Positions 8,178 through 16,722 of a DNA stretch of 64,000 bases are shown piece by piece. The position numbers were made by a program, and so were the translations under genes. Position 1 is the stretch's first letter. Every line of letters begins with the position of its first letter. The DNA comes from Arthrobacter sp. ISL-95 (GTDB taxonomy: Bacteria > Actinomycetota > Actinomycetes > Actinomycetales > Micrococcaceae), in assembly GCF_018613695.1 (NCBI RefSeq), contig NZ_JAGGPR010000018.1, positions 1-64,000 on the forward strand. The letters run 5' to 3'. The notes beneath the pieces are model-generated. The model did no database searches, was not told the origin of the DNA, and saw only the letters and a program-made list of their open reading frames with translations.

Positions 8178-8786
8178 ATGGCCATCAGCCTCAAGACCAC
8201 TTCCGGCAAGATCCTCGCTTCCGTCGCACTGGTCGGCACCGCAGCCGCCGTCGCCGGCATGGGCACCTACGGCGCGTTCACTTCCTCCACCTCAGCCTCC
8301 CAGGCAGTCACCGCAGGCACCGTCACCATCGCCCTGGGCGCACCCGGACCGGCCAGCACCCTCAACGTCCCGGTAGCTGGCTTGCTGCCCGGCGACAAAG
8401 TCGAAAAACTCGTCACCCTGGCCAACACCGGCAACTCGGATTTGAACAACGTCACCCTCACCACCTCCGCCGGCGCCACCGGATCGCTGCTCACCACGGA
8501 TGTGACGAACGGTCTGCAGCTGACCATCGAGAACTGCTCCGTGGCCTGGACCGGTGCCACTGCACCCTACAGCTGCACCGGCACCCGAAGCACCGTCCTG
8601 GCCTCCGGCCCCGTGATCGCAGCGAACAAGGCCCTGAGCAACCTGGCCTCCCTGACCTCGGCCAAGACCGACAACCTCAAAGTCACCACCGCGTTCCCCA
8701 CCACCGCGAACAACGACTTCCAAGGCGCCACCTCAACCATCGCCTTCGCCTTCACCGGCACCCAACGCACCGAAACCACCAAGTAA
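8178..8786 (+). CDS. TasA/camelysin-like secreted protein with SipW-type signal peptide
   Basis: 202 residues. The N-terminus (KTTSGKILASVALVG, then AAAVAGMGTYGAFTSST) is the alternate signal-peptide type recognised by SipW peptidases. Cleavage is expected near GTYGAFTSS at about residues 30-36. The mature part has the family's SASQAVTAGTVTI start, LPGDKVEKLVTLANTGN, and a Thr/Ala-rich beta-type body with a cysteine pair. In Bacillus, TasA forms biofilm matrix fibres; here only export and a surface role can be inferred. GAAAGGA precedes the ATG at 8178. The SipW-type peptidase gene follows 191 bases later. Confidence 0.85.
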   Translation: MAISLKTTSGKILASVALVGTAAAVAGMGTYGAFTSSTSASQAVTAGTVTIALGAPGPASTLNVPVAGLLPGDKVEKLVTLANTGNSDLNNVTLTTSAGATGSLLTTDVTNGLQLTIENCSVAWTGATAPYSCTGTRSTVLASGPVIAANKALSNLASLTSAKTDNLKVTTAFPTTANNDFQGATSTIAFAFTGTQRTETTK

Positions 8787-8870
8787 GCAACACCAGGTAA
8801 GTACAAGAACCACCACCAGCCCCGCCGGGCCTGGTCGGGCGCCCCCCCTGCCCGATCAGGTCCGCCGGTA

Positions 8871-8914
8871 TTGACGCACCCGGATCCACCGCTTGACGCA
8901 CCCGGAGCCACCGC
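8871..8914 (+). repeat. Two 22-bp tandem repeats carrying TTGACG
   Basis: TTGACGCACCCGGATCCACC plus GC at 8871-8892 repeats with one change at 8893-8914, and a third partial unit begins TTGACA at 8915. Each unit starts with a -35-like hexamer. The block lies 64 bases before the signal peptidase start and could hold a promoter or activator sites. Confidence 0.7.
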
Positions 8915-8977
8915 TTGACACCGCGAGCAAGCTCTACCCCCGCGAATTTCGCCCCCACACGGAAGGAACGCCAACTC

Positions 8978-9709
8978 ATGAGCACCATCACCAGCATCAA
9001 CGAACGCGCAGTCCATGGCCGGCGTTCCGCCGCGGAGGCTAGTGCCGCCGTCGGGATTTCAGCGGATCCGGCCGCCGAGACCGCCGCTGTGAAGCAGCCC
9101 GCAGCGGCCACAACCGTAACCGCCGTCAGTGCTGAACCGCGTGCGTTCCGCCGGGTTGCCGGCAAAGTGGTCAAGGGCATCGGCGTGGGCATGCTGGTCC
9201 TGGCCGCCATGGTCTTCGTACTGCTGGCGATCGGGCCCCGCATCCTCGGCTACCAGACCTCCACCATGCTCACCGGATCCATGGCGCCCCTGATCAACCC
9301 CGGTGACGTCGTCGTGACCGTCCCCACCCCCATCACCGACGTCAAGGTAGGCGACATCATCACCTACCACATCCCGGTCGAAGACCAGCGGGTGGAAACC
9401 CACCGCATCACCGAAATCACCACCACCGCCGACGGCGGCATCGCGGTCCAAACCAAAGGCGACGCCAACAACGGCATCGACCCCTGGATCGCCACCCTCC
9501 AAGGCAAAACCGTGGACAAGCAGATGGCCACCATCCCGCACGTCGGCAACGCCATCCGCACCCTCCGCGAACCCATCGTCATGAACACCCTCATGTACGG
9601 CGCACCCGCCATCCTGGTCATCGGAATGCTCGCCTCCATCTGGACCAAAAACCCCAACAAGACCACGCCGGAAGACACCGCAGGAGCCGAGGCAGCAAGC
9701 AGTGAGTGA
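8978..9709 (+). CDS. Signal peptidase I, SipW (ER) type
   Basis: 243 residues with a long cytoplasmic leader, a membrane span at about 65-87 and a C-terminal span at about 210-228. The catalytic serine is in LTGSMAPLINPGD (S101). The general-base position is histidine in VETHRI (H142) instead of the lysine of classical bacterial SPase I, which defines the SipW/ER subgroup. KGDANNGID is also conserved. The ATG at 8978 has GGAAGGA upstream. It should process the TasA-like protein encoded just before. Its last 8 bases overlap the next gene, indicating translational coupling. Confidence 0.88.
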   Translation: MSTITSINERAVHGRRSAAEASAAVGISADPAAETAAVKQPAAATTVTAVSAEPRAFRRVAGKVVKGIGVGMLVLAAMVFVLLAIGPRILGYQTSTMLTGSMAPLINPGDVVVTVPTPITDVKVGDIITYHIPVEDQRVETHRITEITTTADGGIAVQTKGDANNGIDPWIATLQGKTVDKQMATIPHVGNAIRTLREPIVMNTLMYGAPAILVIGMLASIWTKNPNKTTPEDTAGAEAASSE

Positions 9710-10115
9710 GGATTTGGGCCCCACGATCGAGGCAGCCGTCCTGGAACCGTGGAGACTGCAAGAGTTGGCTGACGAGTTGGGGGACTCAACCCCGGCACTG
9801 GGCTTTCTCGCCAACTACCTGTCCATGCTGCCGGACCGGATACTGAACATCTCCCGCGGCTTGTGCCGGCACGACGCCGTTGTGAGCATGGACGCCATCC
9901 TGAGCCTCAAGATTTCCTCGGCCATGGTGGGAGCTCTGGAGACAGAGGGCCAGTGCGAGGCCATCGAACTGATGATTCGGGAAGACCAATTCGACTCCGC
10001 GGTCCGGGCATTCCCTGCCCTTCAGCAGTCCACGGACCGTTGCTTTGCTGCAGGACCGCAGTTGCTGCGGAAGGCGCGGGAGTCGCTCTGCTCCTGGCCC
10101 CGGACTACTTATTAG
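9702..10115 (+). CDS. Hpt-like helical protein lacking the phospho-histidine
   Basis: 137 residues, GTG start overlapping sipW by 8 bases. The centre reads MDAILSLKISSAMVGA (63-78), which lines up with the histidine-phosphotransfer helix pattern AHTLKSSSANVGA. At the phospho-accepting position there is leucine (L67) instead of histidine. Helical segments before and after fit the Hpt four-helix bundle. If the comparison is right it is a pseudo-Hpt that could bind a kinase or response regulator without carrying phosphate. Coupling to the SipW peptidase gene suggests a part in controlling matrix-protein export. No two-component gene is adjacent. Confidence 0.55.
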   Translation: MSEDLGPTIEAAVLEPWRLQELADELGDSTPALGFLANYLSMLPDRILNISRGLCRHDAVVSMDAILSLKISSAMVGALETEGQCEAIELMIREDQFDSAVRAFPALQQSTDRCFAAGPQLLRKARESLCSWPRTTY

Positions 10116-10162
10116 GCCTCGGATCTCTTGTGAGGATCGCGGGTTCGGTTCAGGGTGAGGGA

Positions 10163-11461
10163 TCAGCGCTCGGCTGGCACGCTGGTGTCAGCCGCCTTGA
10201 CCTCCTGCGGCACCAGGAACAGTGCGGCTACGGCCAACAGCCCGGCGGCGGCGAACACGTAGAAGCCGGCAGGGTAGGCGATGTTCGCGGCAACCAAAGT
10301 CCCCGTCACTGCGGGCCCGACGATCGCTCCTAGCCTGCCCACTCCAGCTGCGAAGCCCAGAGCGGTTCCACGAAGGCGAGGCGGGAAGAGTTGGCTGACC
10401 CAAGCGTAGACCAAGACTTGCGAGCTAAAGACGAAGACCCCGGTGACGAACACTGCTGCGTTGAGCAGGAACTCGTTCTGGATCTTGACGCTCAGAATCC
10501 CCAGGAACACCGCAGACAGTCCGAACCACATCAGCACGATCTTTTTGGTCCCGTGTTTGTCGGCCAGGACTCCGGCAAGGAAAAGACCCGCGACGGCGCC
10601 AAGGTTCAGGACCAGTAGCAGCGTAAGGCCCGTGCTGACGGGGTATCCGGCGGCGGCCATCAGCTGCGGCAGCCACGTGTTTAGGCCGTAAACCAGCAGA
10701 AGCCCCATGAACGAGGCGATACCAATGCCGACCGCCACCATGGGGTACGGCTTCTGCAGGAGGTCGCGGAATCCGGTCTTTGGCTTGGTGGCCGTTGAAC
10801 TCCCGACGGCGATTTTCGCCTTCGCGGGTTCGCTCGCCTGTGGCCTCTCGGCTTCTGCCGGGCCAACCTTGGCCGGAGCTGCTTCAAGGAGCGATTCCGG
10901 CAGTTTGGCCCACAGGAAGGGCAGGAGTGCCAGGCCGGCAATGCCGCCGATGATGAACATGAGCCGCCAGTTTGGAACGATGAAAATTGCCAGAAGTGCC
11001 GTTGCTACAGCGCCAACGTGATAGCCGGTCATAGTCCGGGTGGTGGACTTACCGGCGGATCCGGCGGGTGCGTAGTCGTTGATGTACGCCAAAGCGGCGG
11101 GAAGGCAGGCGCCCAACCCGAGTCCGGCCAGCATGCGAAGCAGGGAGAAGACTGCCACGTTCGGGGCAAAGGCAACGCCGATGGTGAACAGGGAGAAGCT
11201 TGCCACGCAGGCGATCAGCAATTTGCGGCGTCCGAACTTGTCTGAGAGCGGCGCGATGAAGAGTGCACCGAGGCCTACGCCCACCAGTGAAATGGTGGCG
11301 GCGAAGGTGGCCCCGATGGCGTCAAAGCCAAGCTCGCCTGTCTTGATGAGTGTTGGGATGACGGTGCCCAGCACCACGAGGTCGAAGCCGTCCAACACCA
11401 TGGCCAACCAGCAGAGCCAAACGGGCCATTGGGAGCGGCGGGCAGATGACATCGTTGGCAT
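10163..11461 (-). CDS. MFS transporter, aromatic acid:H+ symporter type (PcaK/BenK-like)
   Basis: 432 residues with twelve hydrophobic segments. The first helix carries DGFDLVVLGTVIP, the acidic signature of aromatic acid:proton symporters such as PcaK. The 2-3 loop has DKFGRRK and the 8-9 loop ADKHGTKK, as in the major facilitator family. A charged central loop covers about 195-230. It is divergent from the IclR gene and 4-hydroxybenzoate hydroxylase, so 4-hydroxybenzoate (or protocatechuate) uptake is the likely role. The upstream region contains an inverted repeat at 11487-11508 that may mediate control. Confidence 0.87.
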   Translation of the reverse strand: MPTMSSARRSQWPVWLCWLAMVLDGFDLVVLGTVIPTLIKTGELGFDAIGATFAATISLVGVGLGALFIAPLSDKFGRRKLLIACVASFSLFTIGVAFAPNVAVFSLLRMLAGLGLGACLPAALAYINDYAPAGSAGKSTTRTMTGYHVGAVATALLAIFIVPNWRLMFIIGGIAGLALLPFLWAKLPESLLEAAPAKVGPAEAERPQASEPAKAKIAVGSSTATKPKTGFRDLLQKPYPMVAVGIGIASFMGLLLVYGLNTWLPQLMAAAGYPVSTGLTLLLVLNLGAVAGLFLAGVLADKHGTKKIVLMWFGLSAVFLGILSVKIQNEFLLNAAVFVTGVFVFSSQVLVYAWVSQLFPPRLRGTALGFAAGVGRLGAIVGPAVTGTLVAANIAYPAGFYVFAAAGLLAVAALFLVPQEVKAADTSVPAER

Positions 11462-11486
11462 AGCGTCCTCGGTACTTCTCAGATGG

Positions 11487-11508
11487 ATCGTTCCGACAGC
11501 AGAACGAT
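11487..11508. promoter_or_regulatory. Inverted repeat, candidate IclR operator
   Basis: ATCGTTC (11487-11493) and GAACGAT (11502-11508) form a perfect 7-bp inverted repeat with an 8-base spacer, 26 bases upstream of the transporter start and facing the IclR gene. Position and symmetry fit a site for the divergent IclR protein. Confidence 0.5.
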
Positions 11509-11621
11509 TGGTCAGTCAGTTATGAGAGTTGTATCACCGCATGCTGTTGTCTGGCACACGCCCTACCATTGAATGGAAGGCTGCTGGGTGAAGGATAGTT
11601 GAAGTAGGGCGCTCGGGTGCC

Positions 11622-11653
11622 GTGCCCTTGGAACACCGTGCCCCTGGAACACG
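11622..11653 (+). repeat. 16-bp direct tandem repeat in the pob control region
   Basis: GTGCCCTTGGAACACC and GTGCCCCTGGAACACG lie directly adjacent. PobR/PcaU-type IclR proteins are known to bind repeated decamers, so this is a second candidate site between the divergent genes. Confidence 0.55.
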
Positions 11654-11771
11654 TGATCGGCGAAACAGGCAGCAACGCCGATGGCGTAGTGATCGGGAAG
11701 TAGCGCCTACGACAACCCCGCCCGGGAAGCAGTACCTGTGACACGACGACCAAAAAGCAAGGGAGCATCTC

Positions 11772-12512
11772 GTGGCCAACTCGGCATCAGGCGATTCTGT
11801 GGTGGACCGCGTGGTCAGGGTCATCGAGGCCTTCCCGGAAGGGGTGACCTCCTTGCAGTTGAGTGAGCTCGCAGACCGGTCCGGGCTCCCGTTGTCATCG
11901 GCCCACCGTCTGGTCCGGCAACTCTCCGGGCATGGCCTCCTGGATCTTGGCGCAGGCGGAACGGTCCGCTTGGGACTGCGTTTGTGGGAACTCGTCAACC
12001 GGAATTCACCCACGCTGGCTCTCAGGCAAGCGGCCATGCCCTTCATGGAGGATATACAGCAAGTCCTCAACCAGAATGTGAACCTGGCTGTGCTTGACGG
12101 CTGGGAAGCACTGTTTGTGGAACGGCTTTCCCGGCGGGGATCAGTGGCCAACCGGGCGCGAGTCGCAGGACGGATGCCCGTCCACATTTCCTCTGCAGGC
12201 CTGGCCCTGATGTCACACCAGTCGCGTGAGGTGCAGGCGGAGTACCTCGAGCAATTTGCAGATCCGTCCGGAAAGGTAACTGCCGGCGTCGTGCGTCATC
12301 TGCTGGCAGAAGCGGCGCAGCAGGGGTACGCGCAATTGGCTGGCGTGGTGGATCCGGACACCTGGGGAATTGCCGTGCCGGTGATAAACGGCAAGCGGCG
12401 CACTGTAGCGGCGCTTGGAGTGGTTGTGCCGTTAGCCGAGATGCGGTTACAGGCGCTGGTGCCCGCGCTCCAAACAGCGGCTCGGGGGATCGGCCGTCAA
12501 CTAGGCGACTAA
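11772..12512 (+). CDS. IclR family regulator of 4-hydroxybenzoate genes (PobR-like)
   Basis: 246 residues. The N-terminal winged helix-turn-helix (about 10-65) contains LQLSELADRSGLPLSSAHRLVRQL, followed by the IclR effector domain with LAVLDGWEALFVERL and a late GIAVPVINGKRRTVAALGV segment. The GTG at 11772 is preceded by GGGAG. It lies between the divergent aromatic-acid transporter and pobA, so control of 4-hydroxybenzoate uptake and hydroxylation is the natural inference. Activation versus repression cannot be told from sequence. The alternative is a general IclR regulator sited here by chance, which seems unlikely. Confidence 0.85.
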   Translation: MANSASGDSVVDRVVRVIEAFPEGVTSLQLSELADRSGLPLSSAHRLVRQLSGHGLLDLGAGGTVRLGLRLWELVNRNSPTLALRQAAMPFMEDIQQVLNQNVNLAVLDGWEALFVERLSRRGSVANRARVAGRMPVHISSAGLALMSHQSREVQAEYLEQFADPSGKVTAGVVRHLLAEAAQQGYAQLAGVVDPDTWGIAVPVINGKRRTVAALGVVVPLAEMRLQALVPALQTAARGIGRQLGD

Positions 12513-12630
12513 ATTCCAGTTTCCGTTCAACGGAATCCATGTAACGCCAATCACGCCTCGCGGCCCACACTGAATCCAGATTCATCCCGCTTCCAAGAAA
12601 GCCGGGATCCGCAACGAAGCGAGGAAAACC

Positions 12631-13818
12631 ATGGCACGTACACCGATTATCACCCAAGTCGCCATCATGGGCGCAGGGCCTGCCGGCTTGATGCTCTCCC
12701 ATCTGCTGGCACAGCAGGGCATCGAGTCCGTGGTGGTGGAAATCCGCAGCCACAAGGAAATTCAGGAAACTGTCCGTGCAGGAATTCTCGAACACGGAAC
12801 CGTGAACTTGCTGGTCGATTCCGGTGTCTCGGACCGGGTGCTGCGCGAAGGCGACCGACACGACGGAATCGAACTGCGGTTCAACGGCGAGAGCCACCGC
12901 ATCAATTTCAAGGAACTTGTGGGTGAATCCGTGTGGCTTTACCCGCAGACGGACGTTTTCGCGGACCTTGCCGCTAAGCGGGAGACCGACGGCGGCGACG
13001 TCCGCTACAGCGTCACGGACACCACCGTGCACGACCTCGAAGGCAAGCCGAAAGTCTGGTTCACCGACGCCGAAGGCCAGGAGTTCGAAATCCAGGCCGA
13101 CTTCCTGGTGGGCGCCGACGGATCCCGCAGCCACTGCCGCTTCCAGATCCCTGAAGCCAACCGCAAATGGTACTTCCACGAGTACCCGTTCGCATGGTTT
13201 GGGATTCTCGCGGAGGCGCCCCGCAGTGCCGACGAACTCATCTATGCCAACTCTGAGAACGGTTTTGCCCTGATCAGCCAGCGCACCGAAACCGTTCAGC
13301 GCATGTACTTCCAGTGCGACCCCAAGGAAAACGTGGCCGACTGGGACGACGAACGCATCTGGACCGAGTTCCGCAAGCGCGTCAACGGCAACGGGTTTGA
13401 GCTCAAGGAAGGACCTGTCCTGGAAAAGATGGTCCTGCCGTTCCGCAGCTTCGTCCACACCCCCATGCGTTACGGCAACCTTTTCCTTGCCGGCGATGCT
13501 GCGCACACAGTTCCGCCCACCGGCGCCAAGGGCCTCAACCTGGCCATCCACGACGTCAAGGTGCTCTTCGAGGGTTTGGATTCCTTCTACTCCAGCGGCT
13601 CCACTGCGCTGCTCGATTCTTACAGCGATCGCGCCCTGGACCGTGTGTGGAAGGCTCAGCACTTCTCGTATTGGATGACGTCCATGCTGCACACCGTGCC
13701 AAGCGCCGACGATTTCGACCGCGCCCGCCAGCTCGGCGAGCTTCACTCCGTGGTCACGTCCGAGCACGCCAAAGCGTATCTGGCGGAGTCGTACACGGGC
13801 TGGCCGACCTCGCGGTAA
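12631..13818 (+). CDS. pobA: 4-hydroxybenzoate 3-monooxygenase
   Basis: 395 residues, full length. This FAD enzyme converts 4-hydroxybenzoate to protocatechuate with NAD(P)H and oxygen. It has the dinucleotide motif GAGPAGL (14-20), the DG motif in FLVGADGSRSHCR (about 160-172), and the FAD-ribityl motif LFLAGDAAHTVPPTGAKGLN (about 283-302). The ATG follows a GAGG about 9 bases upstream. Protocatechuate cleavage genes are not in the window. It is downstream of the IclR gene with a 118-base gap that may hold its own promoter. Confidence 0.95.
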   Translation: MARTPIITQVAIMGAGPAGLMLSHLLAQQGIESVVVEIRSHKEIQETVRAGILEHGTVNLLVDSGVSDRVLREGDRHDGIELRFNGESHRINFKELVGESVWLYPQTDVFADLAAKRETDGGDVRYSVTDTTVHDLEGKPKVWFTDAEGQEFEIQADFLVGADGSRSHCRFQIPEANRKWYFHEYPFAWFGILAEAPRSADELIYANSENGFALISQRTETVQRMYFQCDPKENVADWDDERIWTEFRKRVNGNGFELKEGPVLEKMVLPFRSFVHTPMRYGNLFLAGDAAHTVPPTGAKGLNLAIHDVKVLFEGLDSFYSSGSTALLDSYSDRALDRVWKAQHFSYWMTSMLHTVPSADDFDRARQLGELHSVVTSEHAKAYLAESYTGWPTSR

Positions 13819-14081
13819 GAGCTGGACGTTCCACGCTGGATATTGGGGGGCGCGGTTCCGGGCCCTGGGCCGCCCTGGGCGCGGGTCGCCGAGGGCAGGC
13901 GGCGGGATGCACGACGCAGGTTTGGTGGGAGTAGGAGTCGCCGACCAGACCGTGTATCGCCCCTGCCTGGAGCCTGCCCCACAACCCGTACCGCCCCTCG
14001 CATCGCATCGGACCGGACACGCCACACGCCACACGCCGTTATTCAGACAAGTCCCACGCCAACCCAGGGCAGCGCCCTGCG

Positions 14082-16355
14082 TCATTTGTGGCGTGTTTGT
14101 GTTCTGTGGGGTGTGTGGTGGTGGTTGCGTCGGGGTGTTTGGTTTGGGTCGATGTGGGGTGGGGGGATGAACCAGGGGACGCCGGTTTTCATGTCGATGC
14201 GCCAGTGTTCTTTGTGGATGAGGTGGTGGTGGTGGCTGCAGAGCAGGGTGCCGTTGTCGGTGCCTGTGGTGCCGCCGTGGGACCAGTAGGTGGTGTGGTG
14301 GGCTTCGCACCAGGGTGCGGGCATGGTGCAGTCGGGGAAGGTGCAGCCTTGGTCGCGGGCGGTGATGGCTTTGCGGATGTGGGGTGGGAAGATCCGGGTG
14401 GTGCGGCCGATGTCCAGGACGCGGGAGTCGCTGCCGAGCAGGACGGGGATGATGTCGGCGTCGCAGGCGATTTTGCGGATGGTGCTGGGGTGGATCGGTC
14501 CGAGGAACGTCCCAGTCCCAGTCCCAATCCCGGACCCGGTCCCTGCCCTTACAACGCTGCCGCTGCCGGTGCTGGTGTCGTTGGGCTGGCTGGCTTGGTT
14601 GTGGTCGGTGAGTTGTTTGAGGAGTTCTTGGTAGCCGATGGTGACGGTGAGTTGGGGTCGGAGTCCGCCGTTGGAGGGTAGTTTTTCTGTGGTCATCGCG
14701 ACGCTGCAGGCACCGACGAGGCCGTTGAGGAGTTTCTGGGCCCGGGAGCGCCGGTCCAGGTCCGGGCCGGTTCCCTTGTCCGTGCCGGCATCATCGCCTC
14801 GGCGTCCTTCAGCGTTGGTTGCGACTGCGACGGCTTCGGGGGTGGTGTCGGTGCTTTGGAGTCGGGGGTTGGTGGCGGTGTTCATGACGGTGGTGAGGGT
14901 TTCGTATTGTTCGTCGGTGGCGAAGATTTCGATGTGGTGGAGTCCGTAGCGGCGTCGGCTGCGCAGGAACGCGCCTTGGTGTTGGCGGAGGGCTTCTTCG
15001 GATGGTTCGGGGCCGTCGTGGTCGATGTGGTCGATCCAGCGTTTGGTCATTTTGGTGACGAAGTCCGGGTCGGTTTCCACCGCGGTGGTGGTCAGGGCGT
15101 GTTCCATCCGGGTGATGGTTTCGGCGTCGGTGAGGTGCCGGACTTTGTCCAGGGCGGTGCTGATGATCGTCGCGGACCGGGAAGACACCAGTCCGGATCC
15201 GACAGCGTCGGCGAGGGCTTCGCGGCGGGCCGGGATCTGCTGCCCGGTCATGCCTGTCTGGGGGAGGACGTCGGGGGCGAGCGCGAGCCTGCGCCGGGCT
15301 TCACCGATACCGATCCGCAACCGTGCCCGCAGGAACTGTGCCGCGTCCCGAAACCCATCATCCAGCACACTGGCCGTGGACCTGGCGCCACCCGCTGACC
15401 CTGTGCCCATGCTCGTTGCGGAACAGGCCCTACTTACGGCCTGTGCCGCGTTAGTGGAGCGTTCTTCACCAACGAACGATGATTCCGTGTCGGTTCCCGT
15501 CACCGGTTCGGTCCACCCCGTCCGCCAATCCTGCGCACCTGCTGTCGCTGACGACGACCGAGGTCCCGATTCTTGTGCTTCCTTCCGGGCCTGTTCCACC
15601 GCCTGCGCCGCAACGACCTGCAAATACTCCACGCTCCGCGAGATCTCCTCAACCCGGCCCGCAAAATCAGCAGCCTCCACAAACCCCAACAACCGCACCT
15701 CACTGGCCGCCATTGATCGCAACACATTGGTTGCAGCAGCACCCGCTAGAAGCGCCGCTTCCAACGCATGAACATCGGACCCGGAGAACCCCGCAGACGG
15801 TTCTGCCCCTACCGCAGGCGCGCATCCCGCCGAGGTGCTCAGCGACTCTGCCCCTACCGCAGGCGCGCATCCCGCCGAGGTGCCCAGTGACTCTGTCCCT
15901 ACCGCAGGCGCGCATCCCGCCGAGGTGCCCAGTGACTCTGTCCCTACCGCAGGCGCGCATCCCGCCGAGGTGCCCAGCGACTCAGGCACTTCCCCAGGTG
16001 TGGATTCCGTGGACCCGGATAGGGGCGTGGACAAGGGCGCAGGTACGCGTTGCGGCTCGGATTCGGCGGGATCGGTCAACGGTTCAAGCAAAGCCGCGGA
16101 CAAAGGCCCGGCCACGCTCTTCGACCCGGATTTCGAACCTTTCGACCCGGGTTTTGCACCCTCGGACAGCGTCTCAAGTCCAAATAGCAGCCCAGTGCTC
16201 CGGGACATTCCCGCGTTGGTTGCTGCCGCCGTCGGGCACTTGCGCGCTGGTGGTCGGGAGGCCACGTCCAAGGAGATGCGTGTGACATCCTGGGGCGCCT
16301 CATTGGCGCCGGGCGAACCTGCCCGCCGCGCCAAAATCTGCCCTATGCCTTCCAT
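14082..16355 (-). CDS. DUF222 / HNH endonuclease (13E12 repeat family)
   Basis: 757 residues, typical of the multi-copy actinobacterial DUF222-HNH proteins. The N-terminal third is low complexity and includes four 15-residue repeats (ESLGTSAGCAPAVGT, about 125-185). The DUF222 region spans about 195-560 and contains RLRIGIGEARRRLALAPDV. The C-terminal HNH domain reads CTFPDCTMPAPWCEAHH, then NGTLLCSHHHHLIH (about 670-725). Nuclease activity is presumed from the motif; the biological role is unknown. The ATG at 16355 gives the full frame, but a start nearer residue 49 (MSRSTGLLFGLE) is also plausible. No partner gene is adjacent. Confidence 0.85.
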   Translation of the reverse strand: MEGIGQILARRAGSPGANEAPQDVTRISLDVASRPPARKCPTAAATNAGMSRSTGLLFGLETLSEGAKPGSKGSKSGSKSVAGPLSAALLEPLTDPAESEPQRVPAPLSTPLSGSTESTPGEVPESLGTSAGCAPAVGTESLGTSAGCAPAVGTESLGTSAGCAPAVGAESLSTSAGCAPAVGAEPSAGFSGSDVHALEAALLAGAAATNVLRSMAASEVRLLGFVEAADFAGRVEEISRSVEYLQVVAAQAVEQARKEAQESGPRSSSATAGAQDWRTGWTEPVTGTDTESSFVGEERSTNAAQAVSRACSATSMGTGSAGGARSTASVLDDGFRDAAQFLRARLRIGIGEARRRLALAPDVLPQTGMTGQQIPARREALADAVGSGLVSSRSATIISTALDKVRHLTDAETITRMEHALTTTAVETDPDFVTKMTKRWIDHIDHDGPEPSEEALRQHQGAFLRSRRRYGLHHIEIFATDEQYETLTTVMNTATNPRLQSTDTTPEAVAVATNAEGRRGDDAGTDKGTGPDLDRRSRAQKLLNGLVGACSVAMTTEKLPSNGGLRPQLTVTIGYQELLKQLTDHNQASQPNDTSTGSGSVVRAGTGSGIGTGTGTFLGPIHPSTIRKIACDADIIPVLLGSDSRVLDIGRTTRIFPPHIRKAITARDQGCTFPDCTMPAPWCEAHHTTYWSHGGTTGTDNGTLLCSHHHHLIHKEHWRIDMKTGVPWFIPPPHIDPNQTPRRNHHHTPHRTQTRHK
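15801..15980 (-). repeat. Four in-frame copies of a 45-bp minisatellite
   Basis: Units at 15801-15845, 15846-15890, 15891-15935 and 15936-15980 differ by only a few bases. Each encodes one ESLGTSAGCAPAVG(T/A) repeat of the DUF222/HNH protein. Length is a multiple of three, so copy-number change would not shift the frame. Confidence 0.92.
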
Positions 16356-16479
16356 AACTCAACCCTGTCACGAAGGCTCGACGGGCATCAGCCCCTATCG
16401 GTGCTATGTGGAAAACCCGGTTCGAGGCGCAGAATACTGATGGAATCCGAGCTGCACGAACTACCGTGCAAACAGGCCC

Positions 16480-16722
16480 ATTGAACCAAGCCCGGCATCA
16501 CCGGTACGGCAGTTGCGCCTCGTGGTGGGGGCTGAGGCTGCGTTAGCGTTTTTCCGTGACGCCCTGGGCCTGCCCGAGCAGGCTGCGGTCGAAGGAGATG
16601 GGGACGCCCCCGTCACTATCCTGGAAGCCGGGCGCACCACACTGGAGGTTTCCAACCCCGGATAGGTTCCGCTGATCGAGGAGGTTGAGGCCGACGGCCA
16701 ACCTTTTTGGGCGGGGCCTAAC
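16480..16722 (+). pseudogene. VOC/glyoxalase-domain remnant
   Basis: One frame reads RQLRLVVGAEAALAFFRDAL, then GLPEQAAVEGDGDAPVTILEAG and TTLEVSNPG, then TAG at 16663, and continues in frame with VPLIEEVEADGQP. This is the first half of a vicinal-oxygen-chelate protein. There is no good start, an internal stop, and the second half is absent because the convergent membrane-protein gene begins. A decayed, truncated gene. Confidence 0.7.

Noticed and set aside
12067..14310. A 747-codon open frame on the minus strand over pobA
   Set aside because: It is antisense to a clear pobA and lacks any domain; GC-rich coding sequence produces long antisense frames.
15801..15980. CRISPR-like array
   Set aside because: Repeats are directly adjacent without spacers and encode amino-acid repeats in frame.
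14082..16355. HNH gene as part of an anti-phage or toxin system
   Set aside because: DUF222/HNH genes are scattered in many copies in actinobacteria and no partner gene is present here.
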